A stretch of DNA of 64,000 nt, taken from the NCBI GenBank assembly GCA_946480915.1, contig CAMLLO010000001.1, positions 124,001 through 188,000 on the forward strand, in the 5' to 3' direction. Positions 17,546 through 26,310 of the stretch are shown in pieces. The DNA is from an uncultured Sphingobacteriaceae bacterium (GTDB lineage: Bacteria > Bacteroidota > Bacteroidia > Sphingobacteriales > Sphingobacteriaceae). The number at the start of each line of letters is the position of its first letter. The first letter of the stretch is position 1. Both the position numbers and the translations under genes were made by a program. The notes under the pieces were generated by a model. It worked only from the letters and a program-made list of their open reading frames with translations. It was not told the origin of the DNA and searched no databases.

Positions 17546-18436
17546 TCAAAATTTTCGATGTGTAAGTTTATACTTCGCCGGTGACACTCCGATAAACTTC
17601 TTAAATAATCTTGAAAAATAATAGGGATCGTCAAATCCTAATTCTGAAGAGATTTCTTTAATACTTTTATCCGAAAAGTATAGGTACTGACATGACTTCT
17701 GAACTTTAAGCTGGTTGAAATAATGAATAGGTGAGGAGCCTGTTTTTTGTTTGAAAATTCTTGAGTAGTGAGAAACGGAAATATTTTGCTGCTGAGCCAA
17801 TTGCTTGATCGTAAAGGTTTCATGAAGACAAGTTTTCATATAAGTAATAGAATTACTTGTCGCATCGGCATCATAAATTGAGGGATGTGTTTGTTTATAA
17901 TAAATCATCGAAGTGACTAAATGCAGAAAATTGAAGTTTAAAATTTCCATCTCACGTACTTCATAACTGTGCTCAAGAATAGAATAGATCTGATCAAAAA
18001 GATTAATCCTGTTTTCATCAAAAGGTATGGCATGAACTTTTGGCTGATCGTCTGCCAGGGTTCTTTTATACAAATCATCCGCATACTCTCCGCTAAAATG
18101 CGCCCAGTAAATACTCCATGGCTCAGTCTCGGAACTTTTGTAAGAATGCGAGACGTTTTTCGGAATAATGAAATACGTATTTGGCGATAGAGTAAATTCT
18201 TTTGTGTTGAGGAAAACTTGCCCTTGCCCTTCTGTGCAATAAATTAAAATATAATGCTTAATTCCTTGCCTTCTTTCCCTGTGGTGATGGATGGCACTCG
18301 GATAAAAACCAATATCTGTGAGGTAAAAATTTTTTATTAGCGATTGGTTTTGAATAGCTCTTTTAATATTTGGAGGCAGAACAATCATTTTCTGTCCAAC
18401 AAATCCTTCTTTTATTTTCTTTGTGAAGACAGTCAA
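17546..18436 (-). CDS. AraC-family transcriptional regulator
   Basis: A 296-residue regulator with an N-terminal AraC-type cupin sensor (about 40-175; HHHRERRQGIKHYILIYCTEG, YFIIPKNVSHSY, IYWAHFSGE) and a C-terminal double helix-turn-helix DNA-binding domain (about 195-290; FTIKQLAQQQNISVSHYSRIFKQ and ELGFDDPYYFSRLFKK). The cupin is like that of sugar-responsive AraC/RhaS proteins. It faces the GH2-to-symporter gene train across 199 bp and is the obvious candidate activator of it. The sugar sensed is probably a monosaccharide released by those enzymes (galactose or arabinose); no direct evidence for which. Confidence 0.9.
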   Translation of the reverse strand: MTVFTKKIKEGFVGQKMIVLPPNIKRAIQNQSLIKNFYLTDIGFYPSAIHHHRERRQGIKHYILIYCTEGQGQVFLNTKEFTLSPNTYFIIPKNVSHSYKSSETEPWSIYWAHFSGEYADDLYKRTLADDQPKVHAIPFDENRINLFDQIYSILEHSYEVREMEILNFNFLHLVTSMIYYKQTHPSIYDADATSNSITYMKTCLHETFTIKQLAQQQNISVSHYSRIFKQKTGSSPIHYFNQLKVQKSCQYLYFSDKSIKEISSELGFDDPYYFSRLFKKFIGVSPAKYKLTHRKF

Positions 18437-18635
18437 TGATAATTTTCTTTAAAAATTTATATAAAGATTGGAATAATATTTAATATGCGATATCTGAATG
18501 AGAATATAATCCATCTTATCAGCAAATTAGTCTATTGTATTTATGTATAATTCCCATCAACTTTAATCACTGATTTAAACCACCGGTAAAGCCTTTGTAA
18601 ATTGGGCTTATAGCTTAATAAACTCAAAACCTAAA

Positions 18636-21560
18636 ATGACTATTTTTAATAAAAACATCGGTTTCAACAGTACATGCCTTGTGTTGTTTCTTCTTTTTTG
18701 CTCTTTCACTAGCAAGCAAACGTTGCCCTTAAATGGGAAGTGGAAGTTTCAAACCGACCCACAGGATAAGGGCGTTAAGGAAAGGTGGTTCTCACATTCA
18801 CTATCAGAAACCATTAAGCTGCCTGGTTCTATGGCAGAAAATCTTAAAGGTGATGATATAACTTTGAAAACTAAATGGACGGGCAGTATATACGACAGTT
18901 CATTTTATTTTAACCCGCGTTTAGCGAAATACCGACAAGAAGGAAATATAAAAATACCCTTTTGGCTTACTCCGGCCAAACATTATGTTGGAGCCGCCTG
19001 GTATCAGAAAGAAGTTAATATTCCTAAAAAATGGAAGGAACAGCGGATTGTGCTGTACCTCGAAAGGGCACATATTGAAACCCGCGTATGGATAGACGAC
19101 AGGGAAGTTGGAATGCGAAATTCGCTGGTTGCAGCACATGAATATGATTTAAGCAACATGCTTAAACCGGGCAAACATCGCATCACCATTCGAATTGATA
19201 ATCGTATTAAGGAAATCAATGTTGGCCCCGATTCGCACAGCATTACCGATCACACACAAGGCAATTGGAACGGCATTATCGGTAAAATGAGCTTGAATGC
19301 CGGGTCGCCGGTTTATTTTGAGGATGTTCAGGTTTTCCCTGATTTGAAAAATAAGACTGCAAAGGTAAAAATGCTCATCCAAAATAGCAGTCGTGCAGAC
19401 GCTGCCGGAAAAATTAACATCTCTGCAAAAAGCTTTAACACAACGGAAAAACATCAAACTCAAACCGTTTCTACAAATTATGACGTTCGCAAAGGTGAGC
19501 AAGTTCTGATCGAAATGAATCTGCCTTTTGGCGATAAAATGCTTACATGGGATGAATTCGATCCTGCCTTGTACATGCTTAACGCTGTTATTCAACCTAA
19601 GTCCGGACAACCATCGACGAAAACTGTTCAGTTTGGGATGCGGAATTTTTCGATTAAGGAAGGCTCTTTTTTGATAAATGGGAGACCGGTTTTTTTAAGA
19701 GGTACTGTTAATAATTGTGAGTTTCCTTTAACAGGATATCCCGCTATGGATGTGCCTTCCTGGGAAAGAATCTTTAAAGTTGCCAAAGCCCATGGGCTAA
19801 ATCATATGCGTTTTCACTCCTGGTGCCCGCCAGAAGCAGCCTTTATTGCGGCCGATAAAACTGGCTTTTATCTTCAGCCCGAAGGACCTAGCTGGCCAAA
19901 TCACGGTCCAAAAATTGGCTTGGGGCAGCCGGTTGATAAATATATTTATGACGAAACCAATCGCATGGCCAAGAATTATGGCAATTATGCTTCATTTACC
20001 ATGCTTTCTGCCGGGAACGAGCCCGCCGGTAATCAGGTTCAATATTTAAATGCTTTTGTTGATTACTGGAAGCAAAAGGATAGCCGCAGAGTGTACACCG
20101 GAATGTCTGTCGGCGGCAGTTGGCCGATAGTCCCAAATGCAGAGTTTCAGGTAAGAGCCGGAGTAAGGGGTTTAAACTGGAATGAAAGACCGGAAAGTAT
20201 GTCGGATTATAGCGCCGGTATAGAGAAATTCAAAGTGCCTTTTGTTGCTCATGAAATGGGGCAATGGTGTGTATTTCCTGATTTTAAAGAGATAAAAAAA
20301 TATACAGGTGTTTACCGGGCGAAAAATTTCGAACTTTTCAGAGAAGATTTGACCGACCGCGGAATGGCTGATCAGCCTCAGGATTTCCTGATGGCGTCGG
20401 GCAAGCTTCAGGCTTTATGCTATAAAAACGAAATTGAAAAAGCCCTGCGCACGCCCGGATACGATGGTTTTCAGCTATTAGGACTACAGGATTTTCCCGG
20501 CCAGGGGACCGCTTTAGTAGGCGTTTTAAATGCATTTTGGCAAGAAAAAGGATATATCTCTGCTAAAGAATTTAATCGCTTTTGCAACAGCACTGTTCCG
20601 CTTACGCGCTTACCCAAATTCGTGTTCAGCAATAATGAGATTTTAACAGCAGATGTGGAGCTTTTCCATTCAGGAAAGTCAGATTTGCAAAACGCGGTTA
20701 TCAGCTGGACAATCAAAGATGCTGAAGGCAAAATGTACAGCAGTGGTAAGTTTCCGCCTCAAACTATTGCATTTGGAAATGGTATCCCGGTAGGAAAAAT
20801 ACAGTTTCCGCTTTCTTCAATTACGGAGGCTAGTAAGCTAAATCTGGAAGTTTCGGTAGAAAATACTTCATTTGTTAACGATTGGGATGTTTGGGTTTAT
20901 CCTGTTAAAGAAGAATTTGTAAATCCTGCAATTTACTATACCAACCAGTTAAACGAAAAGGCCAAGGAAGTTTTGGATAAAGGTGGAAAAGTATTTCTAA
21001 ATGCATCCGGAAAAGTGATAAAAGGCAAAGAAGTAGCCATGCATTTCCTTCCTGTTTTCTGGAATACTTCCTGGTTTAAAATGCGCCCGCCACATGTAAC
21101 CGGAATGCTTGTTCAATCGAAGAGTCCGGCCTTTGCGAACTTCCCGACTGATTATTACAGCGATCTGCAATGGTGGGAAATTGCCAACCGTTCTCAGGTT
21201 ATGATCCTGGAAGATTTTCCAGTCGGTTTTAAGCCTTTAGTGCAGCCCATTGATACCTGGTTCTTAAACCGCCGCCTGGCATTGGTTTATGAGGCGAAGG
21301 TTGGAAACGGAAAACTCATCGTTTCGAGTGCGGATTTACGTCCCGATCTGGAAAGTAAACCAGCTGCAAAACAATTATTCAGCAGTCTTCAAAATTACAT
21401 GCTTTCAGATAAGTTCAACCCCAGGGATCAGGTAAGCTTTGATGTGATTAACGATGTGTTTGTTAATCCTTCAAGAGAGTCGTTTGACACGTTTACAAAA
21501 GATAGTCCGGATGAATTAAAACCAAATTCAAACCAAAATAAACCTAAAGTCAATGATTAA
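18636..21560 (+). CDS. Glycoside hydrolase family 2 enzyme
   Basis: A 974-residue exported GH2 enzyme. A hydrophobic leader (about residues 8-28) precedes the jelly-roll sugar-binding domain (LNGKWKFQTDPQD, AAWYQKEVNIP, LYLERAHIETRVWIDDREVG). An Ig-like domain follows at about 225-335 and the TIM barrel begins near 340 (LINGRPVFLRGTVN). The acid/base Glu is in SAGNEPAGN and the likely nucleophile Glu is in FVAHEMGQWC. An additional C-terminal region of some 300 residues is present. The sequence departs from LacZ-type enzymes, so the substrate may be a beta-galactoside, beta-glucuronide or another pectic linkage. It is the first gene of the train and overlaps the next gene by 8 bases. Confidence 0.88.
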   Translation: MTIFNKNIGFNSTCLVLFLLFCSFTSKQTLPLNGKWKFQTDPQDKGVKERWFSHSLSETIKLPGSMAENLKGDDITLKTKWTGSIYDSSFYFNPRLAKYRQEGNIKIPFWLTPAKHYVGAAWYQKEVNIPKKWKEQRIVLYLERAHIETRVWIDDREVGMRNSLVAAHEYDLSNMLKPGKHRITIRIDNRIKEINVGPDSHSITDHTQGNWNGIIGKMSLNAGSPVYFEDVQVFPDLKNKTAKVKMLIQNSSRADAAGKINISAKSFNTTEKHQTQTVSTNYDVRKGEQVLIEMNLPFGDKMLTWDEFDPALYMLNAVIQPKSGQPSTKTVQFGMRNFSIKEGSFLINGRPVFLRGTVNNCEFPLTGYPAMDVPSWERIFKVAKAHGLNHMRFHSWCPPEAAFIAADKTGFYLQPEGPSWPNHGPKIGLGQPVDKYIYDETNRMAKNYGNYASFTMLSAGNEPAGNQVQYLNAFVDYWKQKDSRRVYTGMSVGGSWPIVPNAEFQVRAGVRGLNWNERPESMSDYSAGIEKFKVPFVAHEMGQWCVFPDFKEIKKYTGVYRAKNFELFREDLTDRGMADQPQDFLMASGKLQALCYKNEIEKALRTPGYDGFQLLGLQDFPGQGTALVGVLNAFWQEKGYISAKEFNRFCNSTVPLTRLPKFVFSNNEILTADVELFHSGKSDLQNAVISWTIKDAEGKMYSSGKFPPQTIAFGNGIPVGKIQFPLSSITEASKLNLEVSVENTSFVNDWDVWVYPVKEEFVNPAIYYTNQLNEKAKEVLDKGGKVFLNASGKVIKGKEVAMHFLPVFWNTSWFKMRPPHVTGMLVQSKSPAFANFPTDYYSDLQWWEIANRSQVMILEDFPVGFKPLVQPIDTWFLNRRLALVYEAKVGNGKLIVSSADLRPDLESKPAAKQLFSSLQNYMLSDKFNPRDQVSFDVINDVFVNPSRESFDTFTKDSPDELKPNSNQNKPKVND

Positions 21561-22899
21561 AGATCCGGGAAGCTATAATAATAGCTACATAATTGGTATA
21601 TCCTTTATATCCGCACTGGGCGGATATTTATTTGGATTTGATTTCGCTGTAATATCGGGTGCTTTACCCTTTTTACGAACAGAGTTTTTATTAGATGCCT
21701 GGTGGGAGGGCTTTTTAACCGGCTCATTGGCTTTAGGCTGTATTGTGGGTTGCCTGTTTGCAGGGAAGTTTGCTGATAGGTACGGCCGTAAACCAGGATT
21801 GATGATGGCAGCAGCAATTTTTGCAGTTTCTTCATTAGGAATGGCTTCATCCACAACCTTAAGCATTTTCGTTATGATGCGTTTTGCTGCGGGAATTGGA
21901 GTAGGAATGGCCTCTATGTTAAGTCCGATGTATATTGCAGAAGTCTCTCCGGCTTCAATACGCGGAAGAAATGTAGCCATTAACCAGTTAACCATTGTAA
22001 TCGGAATATTGGTTACTAACCTTGTGAATTATACTTTGTCTGACAATGGACCAGATGCCTGGAGATGGATGTTTGGGTTAGGAACGGTGCCTGCTATTTT
22101 ATTTTTAATTGGGGTAATATTTTTACCCGAAAGCCCCCGCTGGTTAGTTAAAGCGGGAGATCCTGCAAAAGCTGAAAGGGTATTGAATAAAATAGGGTCC
22201 AAAGCCTATGTTGATTCTACTCTGGGTGATATTGAAAGATCACTGCAGGGCGCTAAAAAGCAGTCTTACGCTGCGGTGTTTGAAAAAGCTGTAAGGCCGG
22301 CAGTTGTAATCGGTATAACCCTCGCCGTATTTCAGCAATTATGTGGAATTAATGTGGTATTTAATTATACTTCTACAATTTTTGAATCGGTAGGTGCAGA
22401 TCTCGACCGCCAGTTATTCGAAACCGTTTCTATTGGCATTGTTAACATGGTATTTACTTTAGTGGCTATGTGGCAGGTAGATAAACTGGGGCGCAGGCCT
22501 TTAATGTTAATTGGTTCACTCGGCTTATCCATAGTTTATATTGTATTGGCCTATCTTTTACAAAGTCATGCCTCAGCAGGTTATGTGTCGGTTTTTGTGC
22601 TGCTGGCGATAGGTATGTATGCAACATCCCTTGCGCCGGTTACCTGGGTGTTAATTTCAGAAATTTTTCCAAACAACATCAGAGGAGTGGCTTCATCAGT
22701 AGCCATCGTTTCATTATGGGGGGCATATTTTATCCTGGTGTTCACCTTTCCTATCCTCGCTGAAAAGTTAGGGGCTTATGGGCCATTTTACATGTATGCG
22801 CTAATCTGCTTTTTAGGCTTTCTCTTTATAAAAAAGCGCGTGAAAGAAACCAAGGGGCAGACTCTGGAAGAATTGGAACTAAATCTTGTAAGTCATTAA
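21553..22899 (+). CDS. Sugar-porter MFS transporter (XylE/GalP-like)
   Basis: A 448-residue inner-membrane proton:sugar symporter. Sugar-porter signatures are clear: GGYLFGFDFAVISGALPF in helix 1, DRYGRKPG between helices 2 and 3, PESPRWLVKAGD before the central loop, QQLCGINVVFNYT in helix 7, and VDKLGRRPLM between helices 8 and 9. The C-terminus reads KETKGQTLEELE as is typical. About 12 hydrophobic helices. Its ATG lies inside the end of the GH2 gene (8-base overlap), which points to translational coupling. It likely imports the monosaccharide produced by the neighbouring hydrolases (galactose, arabinose or xylose). Confidence 0.93.
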   Translation: MIKDPGSYNNSYIIGISFISALGGYLFGFDFAVISGALPFLRTEFLLDAWWEGFLTGSLALGCIVGCLFAGKFADRYGRKPGLMMAAAIFAVSSLGMASSTTLSIFVMMRFAAGIGVGMASMLSPMYIAEVSPASIRGRNVAINQLTIVIGILVTNLVNYTLSDNGPDAWRWMFGLGTVPAILFLIGVIFLPESPRWLVKAGDPAKAERVLNKIGSKAYVDSTLGDIERSLQGAKKQSYAAVFEKAVRPAVVIGITLAVFQQLCGINVVFNYTSTIFESVGADLDRQLFETVSIGIVNMVFTLVAMWQVDKLGRRPLMLIGSLGLSIVYIVLAYLLQSHASAGYVSVFVLLAIGMYATSLAPVTWVLISEIFPNNIRGVASSVAIVSLWGAYFILVFTFPILAEKLGAYGPFYMYALICFLGFLFIKKRVKETKGQTLEELELNLVSH

Positions 22900-22906
22900 C
22901 GATACC

Positions 22907-25900
22907 ATGAACACTATAGTAAAAGCTTGGCGCGAAAGTGTGATCATTCCCACATATGGTATTGGTGAACCTGATAAAAATCCAATGTTTTTTGAGAAAA
23001 GGGTGTACCAGGGAAGCAGCGGTGTAGTATATCCAAACCCTGTTGTTGAGAAAATTTATGATGAAAAGGAAGATGTAGAATATATAGGATTGTTTTTGGA
23101 GAACAGATATCTGAAGATAATGATATTACCCGAGCTTGGCGGACGGGTGCAAATGGCTTATGATAAAATTAAGCAGCGGCACTTTATCTATTATAATCAG
23201 GTTATCAAACCTGCATTGGTAGGTTTAACTGGTCCGTGGATCTCTGGCGGTATCGAATTTAACTGGCCGCAGCATCATCGCCCAAGCACATTCGAACCAG
23301 TGGATTTTACTATCTCCGAAAATGACGATGGCAGTAAAACGGTTTGGGTAAATGAGGTAGAGAAAATGTTTCGTACCAAGGGAATGGCCGGCTTTACTTT
23401 ATATCCTGATAAAGCATATCTGGAAATAAGGGCTCAGCTGTATAATCGTACCAATCTTCCTCAAACGTTTTTATGGTGGGCAAATCCAGCGGTTAAAGTA
23501 AATGATTATTATCAGTCGGTTTTCCCGCCTGATGTAAATGCTGTATATGATCACGGAAAAAGAGATGTATCATCCTTTCCAATTGCTACGGAAACGTATT
23601 ACAAGGTAGATTATTCGCCCGGTACTGATATTTCATGGTACAAAAATATTCCTGTTCCAACTTCCTATATGGCTATAAATTCTGAATATGATTTTATGGG
23701 CGGATACGAGCATGATTCCCGTGCAGGGGTATTGCATGTAGCCAATCACCATGTATCGCCGGGGAAGAAACAATGGACTTGGGGGCATAGTGATTTTGGA
23801 CAGGCATGGGATAGGAATTTAACCGACGAAGATGGCCCGTATATTGAATTAATGACGGGAATGTTTACCGATAATCAGCCTGATTTTAGCTGGTTAATGC
23901 CTTATGAAGAAAAATCATTTACCCAGTATTTTCTTCCTTATCATGAACTTGGATTAGTAAAAAATGCTACCAAAGATATTCTGGTAAATATTGAAAAGCT
24001 GAAGGATATAGTTGTTTTAAAAATTCACGTTACCTCAGCGCAAAGCGGCAATAAAGTAAAAGTGTTTCTTTCTAATAAATTGGTTTTTGAAGAAGTTGCA
24101 AACATGAGTCCGGAAAATGTTTTTCATCGGGAGGTTCAGTTTACGGATAGTTGGAATGAAGAAGAAATCCTCGTAATAGTTTCGTCGTCAACGGACCAGG
24201 AGATAATCCGGTATGAACCGGCAAAAAACAGGAAAAATGACATGCCTGATGCCGCCAGCCCGGCAATGGCGCCAGAGGATGCAGAAAACAATGAGCAACT
24301 ATTTTTAACCGGTCAGCATTTGGAGCAATACCGTCATGCTACATTCAGTCCGGTGCCGTATTATGAAGAAGCTTTAAAACGTGATGCGAGAGATGTTAGA
24401 AATAATAACGCACTGGGTGTATGGTATTTAAGAAGGGGTCAGTTTAATAAGTCCGAAGCTTACTTCCGTAAAGCAATTGACACATTAACCCAGCGCAATC
24501 CTAATCCTTATGATAGTGAGCCTTATTATAATTTAGGCTTATCTCTAAAATATCTGGGTGAAACTGATGAAGCCTATACTGCTTTTTACAAAGCTGCGTG
24601 GAGCAGTGGCTGGCAGGATTGCAGTTACTTTTCGCTCGCACAAATTGATATTGCCAAAGGCGATTTTGAAGAGGCATTGGAGCATGTAAACTATTCTTTA
24701 GATAGAAATGCGCGAAACAGTAAGGCCTATGTTTTAAAATCTGCCATTTTTAGAAAGCTCGGGCGCTTTGAAGAATCAATTATAGCCTGTATCGAGGCGC
24801 TGGAACGTGATCCATTTAATTTAGGCACTTTATTTGAAAAGATGTATTCTTATAAAGCATTGGGGCGTGATGATACTTCATATAACATGCTACAGGAATT
24901 CTTAGAGTTATCACGATCTTATTCAAATAATTTACTTGAGTATGCTCTTGACTACTCGTCGGCTGGACTATTTAATGAAGCTATCGATCTGCTTTCGCAT
25001 AGCTATATAAATGGTTATTCACCCATGGTGGATTATCACATTGGATATTTTCATCAGCTTCTGGGTAATACTGACTTAGCTCTAACTCATTTCAAAAAAG
25101 CGTCCGCTGCAGACTCTTATTTATGTTTCCCTAACCGGCTGGAAGATATATTTGCCCTGCAGGCTGCAATGGAATCCAATCCGGAAGATGCCATGGCACC
25201 TTATTATCTTGGTAATTTGTGGTACGATAAAAGGCAATACAATGAGGCCATTGCAAGCTGGGAACGTTCAGCACAAAAAGCAACTCACTTTCCAACCGTA
25301 TTCAGAAATCTTGGAATAGCTTATTACAACAAGCAAAGCGATCATCAAAAGGCTCTAAAATATTTTGAGAAGGCTTTTTACCTTGATACTACGGATGCCA
25401 GAGTGTTAATGGAACTTGACCAGTTATATAAACGGCTAAATAAATTACCAGAAGAGCGGTTAGCTTTTTTAGAAGAACATCTAACAACAGTAGAACAACG
25501 AGACGACCTGTACCTTGAGCGTTTGAGTTTGTATAACTTTTTGGGTGAATACGAGAAAGCTTTTAACCTCATTATGGCTAGAAAGTTTCATCCATGGGAG
25601 GGAGGAGAAGGTAAAGTTTCTGATCAATACGTTTACAGCCTGGTTGAAATGGCTAAAAAAAATGTCTATGCCGGGGATTATCAAAATGCTATACTCCTGC
25701 TTACTGAGGCTCAAAAATATCCGACCAATCTCGGAGAAGGAAAACTCTATGGGACATTAGAGAACGATGTGTTTTATTGGTTGGGATGCGCCAGTGAAGG
25801 AGCCAATGGACCTGAAAAAGCGATTGAGTATTTTAAAAAGGCAACTATAGGTATGTCTGAACCGGGCGTAGCTTTGTTTTATAACGATCAGCAACCGGAT

Positions 25901-26248
25901 AAAATGTTTTACCAGGGCTTGGCCTGGCAAAAATTAGGCGAGCGGCGCCGGGCAGATGAGATTTTCCGTAAATTAAAAGAATATGGTGAAACTCATTTGA
26001 ATCAAAAACAGCAAATAGATTATTTCGCTGTATCACTACCCGATCTCTTAATCTTCGAGGATGATTTACAGTTAAAAAATAATTCTCATTGCTATTACCT
26101 GATCGGTTTAGGATGCCTTGGTTTACAATTATATTCAGAGAGCGAAGATGCTTTAAATTCGGCACTCCAGATCAACAACAGTTTAAAGGGCGCACAAACT
26201 GCTTTGAAACTTGCTAATCATATAAAGAATACGACGGATACTATTTAA
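22907..26248 (+). CDS. DUF5107 domain protein with tetratricopeptide repeats
   Basis: A 1113-residue protein starting 7 bases after the transporter. Residues about 10-340 match the DUF5107 type: LPELGGRVQMAYDK, LTGPWISGGIEFNWPQHHRPS and NRTNLPQTFLWWANPAV, recalling galactose-mutarotase-like beta-sandwich folds that bind sugar rings. Residues about 450-1100 are rich in tetratricopeptide-like helical pairs (for example NNALGVWYLRRGQFNKSEAYFRKAI and PYYLGNLWYDKRQYNEAIASWERSA). No signal peptide is visible at the N-terminus, so it appears cytosolic. Proteins of this architecture recur beside glycoside hydrolases in Bacteroidota. The function is not established; a sugar-binding or modifying enzyme with a protein-contact scaffold is a guess. 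Confidence 0.8.
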   Translation: MNTIVKAWRESVIIPTYGIGEPDKNPMFFEKRVYQGSSGVVYPNPVVEKIYDEKEDVEYIGLFLENRYLKIMILPELGGRVQMAYDKIKQRHFIYYNQVIKPALVGLTGPWISGGIEFNWPQHHRPSTFEPVDFTISENDDGSKTVWVNEVEKMFRTKGMAGFTLYPDKAYLEIRAQLYNRTNLPQTFLWWANPAVKVNDYYQSVFPPDVNAVYDHGKRDVSSFPIATETYYKVDYSPGTDISWYKNIPVPTSYMAINSEYDFMGGYEHDSRAGVLHVANHHVSPGKKQWTWGHSDFGQAWDRNLTDEDGPYIELMTGMFTDNQPDFSWLMPYEEKSFTQYFLPYHELGLVKNATKDILVNIEKLKDIVVLKIHVTSAQSGNKVKVFLSNKLVFEEVANMSPENVFHREVQFTDSWNEEEILVIVSSSTDQEIIRYEPAKNRKNDMPDAASPAMAPEDAENNEQLFLTGQHLEQYRHATFSPVPYYEEALKRDARDVRNNNALGVWYLRRGQFNKSEAYFRKAIDTLTQRNPNPYDSEPYYNLGLSLKYLGETDEAYTAFYKAAWSSGWQDCSYFSLAQIDIAKGDFEEALEHVNYSLDRNARNSKAYVLKSAIFRKLGRFEESIIACIEALERDPFNLGTLFEKMYSYKALGRDDTSYNMLQEFLELSRSYSNNLLEYALDYSSAGLFNEAIDLLSHSYINGYSPMVDYHIGYFHQLLGNTDLALTHFKKASAADSYLCFPNRLEDIFALQAAMESNPEDAMAPYYLGNLWYDKRQYNEAIASWERSAQKATHFPTVFRNLGIAYYNKQSDHQKALKYFEKAFYLDTTDARVLMELDQLYKRLNKLPEERLAFLEEHLTTVEQRDDLYLERLSLYNFLGEYEKAFNLIMARKFHPWEGGEGKVSDQYVYSLVEMAKKNVYAGDYQNAILLLTEAQKYPTNLGEGKLYGTLENDVFYWLGCASEGANGPEKAIEYFKKATIGMSEPGVALFYNDQQPDKMFYQGLAWQKLGERRRADEIFRKLKEYGETHLNQKQQIDYFAVSLPDLLIFEDDLQLKNNSHCYYLIGLGCLGLQLYSESEDALNSALQINNSLKGAQTALKLANHIKNTTDTI

Positions 26249-26310
26249 ATAATCACGGGCGCTTGTGTTTTACCTTTAATTTAAAGCTTAATTTATCATC
26301 ACTTCGATAT

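Noticed and set aside
19149..19610. Minus-strand frame of 153 codons inside the first GH2 gene
   Set aside because: Antisense shadow; the GH2 frame carries the family motifs through this stretch.
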